In this document: piece by piece, positions 17,017-24,535 of the stretch | How the letters are laid out: every line of letters begins with the position of its first letter | Numbering within the stretch: position 1 is the first letter of the stretch | Assembly: GCA_964588495.1 (NCBI GenBank) | Contig: CAZPPS010000020.1 | Location: 1-34,135 of the forward strand | Reading direction: 5' to 3' | Source: CAVPKN01 sp964588495 | Lineage (GTDB): Bacteria; Chlamydiota; Chlamydiia; Chlamydiales; JAAKFR01 | Length of the DNA: 34,135 bases | Translations under genes and position numbers: made by a program | The notes under the pieces: generated by a model | The model's database searches: none | Told to the model about the DNA's origin: nothing | The model's input: the letters and a program-made list of their open reading frames with translations, nothing else

Positions 17017-17086
17017 AATGGCTCCTGTGCACTATAAAAAAAACGTGTTATTGAAAGCAATCACACTGGTTAAGTAAGATAGAAAT
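17017..17086. promoter_or_regulatory. Divergent promoter region between aroB and the CT273-like gene
   Basis: These 70 bases separate two genes reading away from each other. On the plus strand TTGAAA (17051-17056) and TAAGAT (17075-17080) are 18 bases apart and resemble a sigma-70 promoter. The start point would then fall at or next to the ATG at 17087, implying a leaderless or very short-leader message. This is a pattern match only. Confidence 0.35.
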
Positions 17087-17596
17087 ATGCCTCTCGAAAT
17101 TTACAATTACGATGTTACCACACACGAACGGTTTGCCCGCGATCAGCAAGATGTGGAAGCGTTCCGCAAACAGTACCACTTGTCTCCAAGTGGCTCCCGT
17201 GTAGTTGCTGTTCAGACCAAAATCCTCGATTTTGTCCCCAAGCAGCCTGCCATTGTCCTTTTGATGCAAACCTATCAAAGGACTCTTTGGGCCCGCTTTG
17301 AGATTCCGAAAAATTATTATCTGCAACGCTTTTCATCCTCTTATGTAGCCCCCTCGCTTGGCTCAAAGGAAATGCAGGATGCCGATATTCATCGTCTGGA
17401 GTCTTATCTTTCCAACAGAACAGAAGGGCGCTTTAAGCCGGATGCAGAAAGGGAAAAAAAAGATCAAAAAAATGAGGAAGACGAGATGATTGATGAGGGA
17501 AAAGTTCTCATCGATCTTCTGAAACATGGCGTGAAAGAGACGAACGAAATGGTCGATTTTGTTATCTCCCGCATGTACCAATTTATCCAGGCATAA
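17087..17596 (+). CDS. Conserved chlamydial hypothetical protein (CT273-like by position)
   Basis: This is a soluble 169-residue protein of unknown function with no signal peptide or membrane helix. The N-terminal two thirds are mixed (MPLEIYNYD...PAIVLLMQTYQRTLWARFEIP). A strongly charged Lys/Glu/Asp stretch follows at about 117-138, then a C-terminal amphipathic helix ending MYQFIQA. Its place before a TPR gene and dnaA matches CT273 in C. trachomatis as I remember that order; I did not verify homology. It is the first plus-strand gene after the strand switch and is separated from the TPR gene by only three bases, so the two are an operon. Confidence 0.75.
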   Translation: MPLEIYNYDVTTHERFARDQQDVEAFRKQYHLSPSGSRVVAVQTKILDFVPKQPAIVLLMQTYQRTLWARFEIPKNYYLQRFSSSYVAPSLGSKEMQDADIHRLESYLSNRTEGRFKPDAEREKKDQKNEEDEMIDEGKVLIDLLKHGVKETNEMVDFVISRMYQFIQA

Positions 17597-17599
17597 ACG

Positions 17600-17992
17600 A
17601 TGAAAACAAACTGGCAAGAGATTTTAGGATGGTCAGAAGAGCAGCTAGAAGAGCTCCGCTTCTCAGGCTTCTCATTTTTGCGCGAAGGTCATTACCAAAA
17701 GGCCCTTCTCTTCTTCGAAGCGCTCCATCTCTTAGGTCCTAAAAATGCCTACGACGCTCAAACCTTGGGCGCCCTCTATGTCCAAATCGGCGAGAATCAA
17801 AAAGCGATCAAAACTCTTAATGCAGCGCTAGATCTCGATCCTTCCCACGAACCCACTCTTCTCAACAAAGCCAAAACCCTCTTCAGCGTCAATGAACGAG
17901 CAGAAGCGCTCGAAATCGTGCGCCTCCTAGTTAATAGCTCTGATCCTGCTATCGCCGGCGATGCCTCCGCCCTCCTCTTCGCCTACACCTAG
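17600..17992 (+). CDS. TPR protein (CT274-like; resembles type III secretion chaperones)
   Basis: The 130 residues are almost entirely tetratricopeptide-like helices: GFSFLREGHYQKALLFFEALHLLGPKNA, then TLGALYVQIGENQKAIKTLNAALDLDPSHEP, then a third, weaker repeat. The size and three-repeat layout resemble class II type III secretion chaperones (LcrH/SycD family), which hold translocator proteins before secretion. A general protein-binding role is equally possible. Its position corresponds to CT274 next to dnaA in C. trachomatis. It begins three bases after the stop of the preceding gene. Confidence 0.8.
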   Translation: MKTNWQEILGWSEEQLEELRFSGFSFLREGHYQKALLFFEALHLLGPKNAYDAQTLGALYVQIGENQKAIKTLNAALDLDPSHEPTLLNKAKTLFSVNERAEALEIVRLLVNSSDPAIAGDASALLFAYT

Positions 17993-18047
17993 ATAAACTT
18001 GATTGGATAGGGAGGTTCGTATCTATACTCTAAAGGGCACGATAGGT

Positions 18048-18163
18048 AGGATATGCTTGATACGCATGATAAAAAAATAAAAAACTTACCCAGCACTCAA
18101 TCACAACTAACTATTTTCTATTTTATCCTGCACACCAAGCATATTCCCCCAATCGTGCTTGCT
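18048..18163. repeat. Inverted-repeat element of the GGATATGCTTGATACGCATGAT family, copy 1
   Basis: The left end (18048-18070) carries a tract almost identical to the one at 31508-31530. An A-rich run follows, and the right end (about 18134-18163) contains CAAGCATAT and CGTGCTTGCT, partly the inverse of the left end. It lies in the 259-base gap between the TPR gene and the third Inc-like gene. The right arm is more diverged than in the copy at 31.5 kb. No gene is inside. Confidence 0.6.
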
Positions 18164-18251
18164 TAAATGAATGATTCCAGAAATTTATTTAAAGATTCTG
18201 TTAATATAGAAAATTTGATAAACTCCGTTCTTTTAGAAAGGGGTTAGCGTC

Positions 18252-19247
18252 ATGTCTTGCATTACAAAATGTTGTGGAGCTCAAGGAGCGGATTCAGGAG
18301 AAAAAGTAACGTGCGCGCCACAAGGAGTCGCACAAATCACCCTTCTTGTGTGCAGCCTGTTATTTGGAGCGGCAGCTGTCGCTTCCCATTTTGGAGGACT
18401 GGGGCTGCCGGGCGTTGTGGCGTTTAGTGTAGCCAGTGGCTTATCGATGGCAGGTTTTGTGGGTCTCTGCATCAGGACAGCGTGTGACTCGTCTGCAATC
18501 CGAGTTGAAAATGACTTTGAGGAGACTTCGATGTCTACGCGTCCTGCTTATGAGCTTGAAATTGACGCAATCAGAAAAAGAAGCCAAGAAAATCCTCTCA
18601 AATTTGATTATGATTTTGAGCCTATGATCCCTGTTCTCGAGAAGTATAGTGACAATAGCGCTGCTATGGACTATTTGGTGAAGCAATATGGAGAACGTGA
18701 AGCGAGATTTCTTGGCATGTGGATTATATCACAGTTGAGTGTGCCTTTGCTGAACGCTGTCCGTAAAGATGAAGAAGTTTTTGGCAAGGTGGTGGAATAT
18801 TGGTTTTCTGAACTTAACATTAAGGTTTTTCCCATCACACTGCTGCTAGATTTGTCTGATGAAGAAGAACAGTGCATTGTAGATAAAGCTTTAGCGTATA
18901 ATGCAACAGATAAAAAGCCCACAGATTATGATATTGGTACTCGCTACAGGAGAGTCTACCGTTTGCTGACTGCTTTAAGCTCTGCCAGACACGCACACGA
19001 TGTTCAATCCCTAACTCAACAGGGAATCGAATGCTTGCAAGAAAGCATTCTCCAAAAAATTTGCAAGAAAGAGCGAGTTGCATTTTGCTACTGCCTCAAA
19101 ACTCTAAAATTTGGGCAGAACGAGGTTTTATTCAAAAACGTGATGAAGGATCTTAAAAAGTGGCTAACAGAAGATGACCTATCTAACATTGCAGGCATTT
19201 GCAAACATCTTCATTGCGAGCTCAGTTTTAATTCTATTGTCTTCTGA
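18252..19247 (+). CDS. Inc-like membrane protein
   Basis: This 331-residue protein is of unknown function. A short cysteine-containing N-terminus is followed by two hydrophobic segments (about 26-47 and 53-75) joined by a Gly-rich turn, then a hydrophilic, largely helical domain to the C-terminus. This fits the two-helix layout of inclusion-membrane proteins. The hairpin sequence is not clearly related to that of the two Inc-like genes near lepA. The ATG at 18252 has an AAGGGG site about eleven bases upstream. It interrupts the CT274-dnaA neighbourhood, so it is probably a lineage-specific insertion. The effector role is inferred from topology only. Confidence 0.7.
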   Translation: MSCITKCCGAQGADSGEKVTCAPQGVAQITLLVCSLLFGAAAVASHFGGLGLPGVVAFSVASGLSMAGFVGLCIRTACDSSAIRVENDFEETSMSTRPAYELEIDAIRKRSQENPLKFDYDFEPMIPVLEKYSDNSAAMDYLVKQYGEREARFLGMWIISQLSVPLLNAVRKDEEVFGKVVEYWFSELNIKVFPITLLLDLSDEEEQCIVDKALAYNATDKKPTDYDIGTRYRRVYRLLTALSSARHAHDVQSLTQQGIECLQESILQKICKKERVAFCYCLKTLKFGQNEVLFKNVMKDLKKWLTEDDLSNIAGICKHLHCELSFNSIVF

Positions 19248-19299
19248 AAAACGGACCGTTAAGAGACTTGATCGTTAAGATTTTGTGGGGCGCAAAAAA

Positions 19300-19424
19300 A
19301 TTGCATGCAAAAAACCTTGCGAGCTTTGTGGCCAGCTGTTAAATTCTCAAACTTGTTCACAACTAAAAAATCCACTCAGGCAACGTTGTGGAAAACATTG
19401 TTCACAATTTTTTGATAGGTTCAT
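19300..19424 (+). promoter_or_regulatory. dnaA upstream region with three DnaA-box-like sites
   Basis: The sites are TTGTTCACA at 19353-19361 and 19398-19406, and TGTGGAAAA at 19387-19395, which on the minus strand reads TTTTCCACA and fits the consensus TTWTNCACA exactly. The last two form an inverted pair over 20 bases (19387-19406). A perfect palindrome TTGCATGCAA lies near 19310. The sites lie within 75 bases of the dnaA start, so autoregulation of dnaA is the simplest role; part of a replication origin is possible. Confidence 0.55.
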
Positions 19425-20765
19425 ATGCTGACTTGTGATGCTCAAGACACCTGGCTTCAGTTTTTAGAATACGTAAAGAAACGCTGCTCGCTGACTGCAT
19501 TTGAAAACTGGCTTTCCCCGATCAAGGTGATCGAATCAAATGATGGCATCCTCCGTTTGGAAGTGCCGAATATTTTTGTGAAAGCCTACGTGCTCGACAA
19601 TTACAAAAAGGATTTAGCAGCGTTTGTTCCTGTCGATGCGATGGGTGAGCCGCTGATTGAATTTGTGATCGCCGATCAGGTGGCTCGAAAAATTCAAGTT
19701 CCTCAACGTCCCGTTGTACAGCCCCTTCAAGAAGAAGTGCTCGAGTACGAATTGAAGCTCAATCCTTCTTACCGTTTTGATAATTTTATTGAAGGACCTT
19801 CTAATCAGTTTGTCAAATCGGCGGCAATGGGGATTGCCAATCGCCCTGGAAAATCGTACAACCCTTTGTTTATTCATGGCGGTGTCGGTCTTGGTAAAAC
19901 GCACCTTTTGCATGCGATTGGCCACTATGCGCGGGAAAACCACAAAAAACTCCGCGTCCATTGCATCACAACCGAAGCTTTTATCAACGACCTTGTCGAT
20001 AGCCTGCGCAACAAATCGGTCGACAAGATGAAACGTTTTTACCGCTCACTCGATATTCTCTTAGTGGATGATATCCAGTTTTTGCAAAACCGTTTGAATT
20101 TCGAAGAAGAGTTTTGCAACACCTTCGAAAGCTTGATCAACCAAAACAAGCAGATTGTGATCACAAGTGATAAACCTCCCGGGCAGCTCAAACTCTCCGA
20201 AAGGATCGTCGCCCGGATGGAATGGGGACTAGTTGCCCACGTCGGCATGCCCGATCTTGAAACAAGGGTCGCTATTTTACAACACAAGGCGGAACAAAAA
20301 GGACTTGCCATTCCCAACTCTGTCGCTTTTTTCATTGCAGAGCACATTTTTAGCAACGTCAGACAGCTCGAAGGGGCAATTAACCGCCTGACTGCCCATT
20401 GCCGTTTGATGGGACAAAGTGTGACAGAAGATTTGGTAGAGCACACGCTCAGCGAACTTTTCCAAATGCCTCCTAAACAAAAAGTCTCTGTTGAAAACAT
20501 TTTGAAAAGCGTTGCCACTGTTTTCCAAATCCGCGTGAGCGATCTTAAAGGGACTTGCAGGACAAAAGATGTCGCATTGGCCCGCCAGGTGGCTATGTAT
20601 TTGGCAAAAGAGCTGATGCAAGAATCTCTCATCATGATTGGAGCCTCTTTTGGAAAAACGCACTCCACGATTTTGCATGCGTGCAAGACAATTGATGGAA
20701 AAATTAAAAAAGATGAGGCGCTCAAGCGTCAAATCTCCTTGTGCAGACGTCATATCGATCATTAA
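19425..20765 (+). CDS. dnaA: Chromosomal replication initiator DnaA
   Basis: DnaA is an AAA+ ATPase that binds DnaA boxes and opens the origin. The 446 residues show the N-terminal interaction domain, a short linker, Walker A GGVGLGKTH (152-160), Walker B ILLVDDIQFL (211-220), sensor 1 near ITSDKPP, the arginine-finger region IVARMEWGL, and sensor 2 NVRQLEGAI with Arg313. The C-terminal DNA-binding domain has the signature at about 401-420, but it reads FGKTHSTILHA where most DnaA proteins have FGGRDHTTVLHA: one residue shorter, with the base-contacting Arg-Asp lost. Chlamydiae carry two dnaA genes; by neighbourhood this one corresponds to dnaA2 (CT275). The ATG at 19425 has an AGG site about eight bases upstream. 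Confidence 0.96.
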   Translation: MLTCDAQDTWLQFLEYVKKRCSLTAFENWLSPIKVIESNDGILRLEVPNIFVKAYVLDNYKKDLAAFVPVDAMGEPLIEFVIADQVARKIQVPQRPVVQPLQEEVLEYELKLNPSYRFDNFIEGPSNQFVKSAAMGIANRPGKSYNPLFIHGGVGLGKTHLLHAIGHYARENHKKLRVHCITTEAFINDLVDSLRNKSVDKMKRFYRSLDILLVDDIQFLQNRLNFEEEFCNTFESLINQNKQIVITSDKPPGQLKLSERIVARMEWGLVAHVGMPDLETRVAILQHKAEQKGLAIPNSVAFFIAEHIFSNVRQLEGAINRLTAHCRLMGQSVTEDLVEHTLSELFQMPPKQKVSVENILKSVATVFQIRVSDLKGTCRTKDVALARQVAMYLAKELMQESLIMIGASFGKTHSTILHACKTIDGKIKKDEALKRQISLCRRHIDH

Positions 20766-20787
20766 CAATTAAATCTTTGGTGTTTTT

Positions 20788-21354
20788 ATGTTCCGCCGTT
20801 CTGGAAAAAATAGTCATGATGAAACTAACGCTCTCTATAATGAGGCCCCACCCTCACCTTTTAACAAATATGGCCCCAAAAAAACCGAAATGGAAATGCC
20901 TTCCCATCAATTCATTCCCCCCATGTCTCTGACAACACCGATGGAAGCTCATGAAGAGAACTGGGGCACACACCCAAAGACAACAGCGCTCCCTCACCAT
21001 TTTGAGGGGATGGCCTCCGAAGAAACTCCCGAGACGACATTGGGAGAAGGAGTCACTTTCCGCGGCTCTTTAAGCTTTGAGCGTCTCCTGCGCATCGACG
21101 GCTCGTTTGAAGGAGATCTTCTTTCTCAAGGGAAAGTCATTGTGGGCCCTACCGGCAAAGTCAAAGCCAATCTCAACCTGCGAGAAGCGATCATCGAAGG
21201 GATCATCGAAGGCAATATTACCGTTCAGGAAAAACTTGAGCTGCGTGGCGAAGCTGTCGTGAAAGGCGATATCCAGGCCAAATCACTCTGCGTCGACGAA
21301 GGTGTCACCATCACAGGCTACGTCCTTGTCACCCCCAAAGACGCCGCCGAATAA
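20788..21354 (+). CDS. Bactofilin
   Basis: Bactofilins polymerise without nucleotide into filaments made of a right-handed beta-helix. This 188-residue protein has a disordered N-terminus of about 85 residues rich in Pro, His and Glu. The bactofilin core (about 86-180) follows, with its short repeated strands: TTLGEGVTFRGSLSF, LRIDGSFEGDLLSQGKVIVGPTGKVKANL, REAIIEGIIEGNITV, LELRGEAVVKGDI. In C. trachomatis the bactofilin encoded next to dnaA2 forms rings and sets cell size; position and fold suggest the same role here with the peptidoglycan genes of this window. It starts 22 bases after dnaA ends and is probably co-transcribed. Confidence 0.9.
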   Translation: MFRRSGKNSHDETNALYNEAPPSPFNKYGPKKTEMEMPSHQFIPPMSLTTPMEAHEENWGTHPKTTALPHHFEGMASEETPETTLGEGVTFRGSLSFERLLRIDGSFEGDLLSQGKVIVGPTGKVKANLNLREAIIEGIIEGNITVQEKLELRGEAVVKGDIQAKSLCVDEGVTITGYVLVTPKDAAE

Positions 21355-21357
21355 TTT

Positions 21358-21565
21358 TAAACACAAAGCCGCAAAGAAACAAAGAGAGAGAAACATTTTT
21401 TTCCTTCTCTGTTTTCTCTGTGTGCTCTGTGGTTTTTTTATTTTTTCCGGAAGACTTGTGCGAATTGGATTTTTGCCCACTACGTTGTTTTACAGACAAC
21501 TTTCGGCACATTTTTAAACCACAGAGGGCACAGAGAAAAGAAGAAAAATAAGTATCTCTTTGTTA
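21358..21565. repeat. Composite inverted-repeat element (CACAGAG family) after bactofilin
   Basis: The left arm (about 21359-21440) runs from ACACAAAGCCGCAAAG to GCTCTGTGGTTTTTTT. The right arm (about 21515-21565) begins AAACCACAGAGGGCACAGAG and is its inverse. A core of about 75 bases lies between. It starts right after the bactofilin stop. Together with the next element it fills the 424-base gap before the glycosyltransferase gene, which otherwise holds nothing I can recognise. Confidence 0.75.
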
Positions 21566-21572
21566 CTAGAGT

Positions 21573-21760
21573 TCTTGCATAACCTATTTTCGTGTCCGTG
21601 CCCGTGCCCGACCTATCTACGAGCCATTTTGATCAACATGGATACGACACGAATCAGCAGTTAGAAATGAGCATCACATCCAACTGAAAAATTTAGTCTC
21701 ATGATAGTTGATTTTTCGGGCACGGGCACGCACACGGGCACGAAAATAGGTTATGCAAGA
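21573..21760. repeat. 188-bp inverted repeat with GTGCCC hexamer runs
   Basis: The left arm 21573-21610 and right arm 21717-21760 are inverted copies. The outer parts match perfectly (TCTTGCATAACCTATTTTCG against its complement). Inside them both arms carry runs of the hexamer CGTGCC, with one unit more in the right arm. A core of about 105 bases lies between. It abuts the CACAGAG-type element on the left and ends 18 bases before the stop of the glycosyltransferase gene. It may be a miniature mobile element, or a strong stem that ends transcription from both sides. Confidence 0.75.
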
Positions 21761-21778
21761 GGTCTACTTTTGACTGGA

Positions 21779-23737
21779 TTAAGGAATTGTCAGAATGGGG
21801 AGAATACGCATTTTCTCTTCTTCCAGAGATAAATTATCATTGTAGTGGATCTGGACCCCATATTCCTTTTCATTGCAGATGTATTGATCCACATGATTAT
21901 CCCGAGCAGTTCTTGAAAAAACGATAAATTCATAGTCATTGGTGCCATCAATATAGTTTAATTTATCAATATATTCATTTTTAATGAGATATGTACAATG
22001 GACAAGGTCCACCTTAAATGTTCCCACCTTTGTCCTTTCCAAAATGGCAAGGTGATCTGGATGGTGCTTAAAATAGCCATTTGGCTCTGTAGAATGAAAG
22101 AAATTGGCGTATAAATCGTTTGGTTCCGGAATCGACCTTAAGAGAGGTGCAATGATAGGCTTATCCTTTTTTACCAGGTCTTTCAGTGTGGAAGGGGCAA
22201 TAAAGTTATCGCAGTCGACAACAAAGTAATAGTCACACTTGCATTCCTTAGTTTTCTGCATGCTGTTATTGCGTATTGTCGCAAGGACCTTGAAGCGTGT
22301 AGGATTCCACTCATGAGGTTTTGTCACTTGAGTATCGGAAGTGTCCTTACTATCAAAAACGATAGATCGGTACTCTTCTCCATGCTCCTTCACCCACTTT
22401 TGGAGCAGTTCCTTGGTATTATCCGTGTTATTGTCCGTTTTTATGTAAAGAGTGATCAATTTTTTGTTGTAATCAAGGTTGTGAATACATTTTAGAAATT
22501 TGTCTAAAACGTGCGCTTTATTTTTAGCTAAAATAGCAATCAAAACGCTCTTATCGTCATTTCTAGCGACTTGGTAATCATTGGCCTCGAATACTTCCTT
22601 CCATTTTGCCGCCAAAGCCTCCCAGGTGAATTCCTTCACAATGAAATCCCTCATGGCTTTCCGCTGTTTCAAAGACGTCCTTTCAATTTCTTTCATGGCC
22701 TTTGTCAAAGTGGAAAGATACTCTTCAGATTGAGAACATTTATAGCCTGTCCGAACAGTTTCACTGAGAGCAGTTCCTTCAATAATGACAGGAATAGCAC
22801 CGGCGAGCTGAGCTTTAAGAGCTGTGATGCAAAATGTTTCAGGAGCCGTGCAGGGATAAGTCCAAAGCGAGGCTTTCTCATAAGCCCGATTCAATTCTTC
22901 ATGGCTCACGAGCCCATGGTCATGGACATCCAGGTCCTTTAATTGAACAAATTGAGCGCGCATTTTGGCTTCTTTTTCGGGCGTTAGCAATCCCCAATGC
23001 TGCCAGCCATAATAAACATCTAGAGTCGCTAAAGGAAACTGACGTTTGACTTGAGGCCACACATCAAGCAATAATTCCAAGCCGCGTGCATAATTGGAAC
23101 CATAAATGCAGGCATAAGGATTTTTCCGCTTTTGCAGAGGCTTAAATTGATCGGGATTAATCCCATTCCCAAAAATCTTGGTAAATTTGGCAAATCCGGG
23201 ATTTTCTTCAATCCAGTTTTCTCTTTGCCATTTTGAAAGCCAAAGAACATCGTCGAATCCATTAATTTCCTCTTCCGTAAAGTGACCTTGAGAGGTGTCG
23301 TGGGGCCATAAATAGACATTGTGGGCCCTAGCTTTTAGTTCCTGCGCCTTCCAGGGCAGCCTCCAAGCGATCGCAATGTCATAAACAGACCCATCATTAA
23401 AATCAGCACTCACAAAACGGGGATTAGCTTCTGGCAGAGAATGTGGAGAACTTTCAGGCGGATTACCAAGAACTAGAACTTTATATCCCAAGCCAGCAAG
23501 CTTTTGGGAAATATAAATGATCGCTTCTTCAGATCCAACAATACCACTCTTAATACTGTCTGGATCCCATTGTTTCACTCTGTCATCTTTGTAGGCCATG
23601 ATGACGATCGATTTTTGGAGCTCTTGTTGTCTTGCAAGCGTAGTTTCTTTCTTTAAATTGCCACCATAAGCAAAAACAATTCCAGCTAGGACAAAAGAAA
23701 AAATTGCCCCAAAAACAAAATTCCTATCAAGTTTCAT
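21779..23737 (-). CDS. Two-domain glycosyltransferase: GT4-like plus collagen-galactosyltransferase-like (GLT25) domain
   Basis: The protein has 652 residues. An N-terminal membrane anchor or signal (about 8-25) is followed by a GT-B type domain (about 42-390) with KIFGNGINPDQFKP and the GT4 pattern APETFCITALKAQLAGAIPVI-EG (about 298-321). The C-terminal domain (about 396-640) has VDCDNFI (507-513) as its DxD-like metal site, PIIAPLL, ANFF, DLVHCTYLI, and FIVFSRTA...YICNEKEYG. That order of motifs is the one I know from the eukaryotic collagen galactosyltransferase family (GLT25D/COLGALT) and its giant-virus relatives. It should transfer a sugar from a nucleotide sugar; donor and acceptor are unknown. 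A strong GGGAGTAGGG site precedes the ATG at 23737. It lies next to repeats and is probably acquired. Confidence 0.85.
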   Translation of the reverse strand: MKLDRNFVFGAIFSFVLAGIVFAYGGNLKKETTLARQQELQKSIVIMAYKDDRVKQWDPDSIKSGIVGSEEAIIYISQKLAGLGYKVLVLGNPPESSPHSLPEANPRFVSADFNDGSVYDIAIAWRLPWKAQELKARAHNVYLWPHDTSQGHFTEEEINGFDDVLWLSKWQRENWIEENPGFAKFTKIFGNGINPDQFKPLQKRKNPYACIYGSNYARGLELLLDVWPQVKRQFPLATLDVYYGWQHWGLLTPEKEAKMRAQFVQLKDLDVHDHGLVSHEELNRAYEKASLWTYPCTAPETFCITALKAQLAGAIPVIIEGTALSETVRTGYKCSQSEEYLSTLTKAMKEIERTSLKQRKAMRDFIVKEFTWEALAAKWKEVFEANDYQVARNDDKSVLIAILAKNKAHVLDKFLKCIHNLDYNKKLITLYIKTDNNTDNTKELLQKWVKEHGEEYRSIVFDSKDTSDTQVTKPHEWNPTRFKVLATIRNNSMQKTKECKCDYYFVVDCDNFIAPSTLKDLVKKDKPIIAPLLRSIPEPNDLYANFFHSTEPNGYFKHHPDHLAILERTKVGTFKVDLVHCTYLIKNEYIDKLNYIDGTNDYEFIVFSRTARDNHVDQYICNEKEYGVQIHYNDNLSLEEEKMRILPILTIP

Positions 23738-23851
23738 GACCCTACTCCCAAAAGGCTAATGATGAGGCTATGTTGAAGGGAGTATTAAAGAACAAAAACT
23801 ATCTATCAAGACAAAATTCAAGCCCTAAACTACTTTTTTTTACCTTTTAAA

Positions 23852-24535
23852 TTAATCAGAGAGGCTGCGCGCAAGACTGAGGGCGTAGATATGGGTAGGA
23901 AAACCCTCTCTGAGGGCCTCTGCGCAGTTGCGGATGGTGGTGCCGGTTGTGATCACATCATCGATGAGAAGAATGGTTTTATTCTCGATCTGAGCCCCCT
24001 TTTTTAGATAAAAGCTCGCTGTAGAGAGGTTTTCCCGCTGCTCTTTTGAGAGGTTGGCCTGCGAAAAATCGCCGCCTTTTCGTTTGACGAGCTCCTGGCA
24101 GTTGACAGCGAGTTGTTTTGCCAGATTTTGGGCGAGCAGGGTAGCATGATTTGTTCCGCAGAACCAATTTCTTCTGGGAACAGGGATGATGAGATCGGGC
24201 TGTGGCCACTCAAGACGGAAAAATTGGGCAACCATGAAGCTGGCCCCCGTTTTTGCAAGATAGGGCATCCGTCCATATTTCAACTTTTTGACAAGCGAGC
24301 TGACCGCTCCCAAATAATCGAGAGCAGAGGCCATTTTTACATTCCACCTTTTCTTGCTCACACATTCCTGGCAAGGACGGGAGCCCGAGTTCTCGACAAA
24401 ACAGTAACAACATCTGCTAGAAGGGTCGATCATTTCAAAAAAGCCCGCACAACCTTTGCAAAAAAGGTGGTCGGTGAGTGTTTCACAATGAAGACAAAGA
24501 GGGGGAAAAAAGAGATTAAGAAGACTCTTCATCAT
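23852..24535 (-). CDS. comF: ComF family phosphoribosyltransferase-like protein
   Basis: The 227 residues have an N-terminal zinc-finger-like part with paired cysteines (C14-x2-C17, C26-x2-C29, a cluster at 42-45, C55-x2-C58) and a C-terminal type I phosphoribosyltransferase fold with the PRPP loop ILLIDDVITTGTT. Also present are PDLIIPVPRRNW and KRKGGDFSQANLSKEQR, both typical of ComF/GntX proteins. ComF is linked to DNA uptake in transformable bacteria; its exact activity is unsettled. The start overlaps the end of the AsmA-like gene upstream by about 20 bases, so the two are translated from one message. Confidence 0.92.
   Translation of the reverse strand: MMKSLLNLFFPPLCLHCETLTDHLFCKGCAGFFEMIDPSSRCCYCFVENSGSRPCQECVSKKRWNVKMASALDYLGAVSSLVKKLKYGRMPYLAKTGASFMVAQFFRLEWPQPDLIIPVPRRNWFCGTNHATLLAQNLAKQLAVNCQELVKRKGGDFSQANLSKEQRENLSTASFYLKKGAQIENKTILLIDDVITTGTTIRNCAEALREGFPTHIYALSLARSLSD

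Noticed and set aside
20039..20768. Long minus-strand open frames opposite dnaA
   Set aside because: They are antisense shadows of a well-conserved gene, without recognisable domains.
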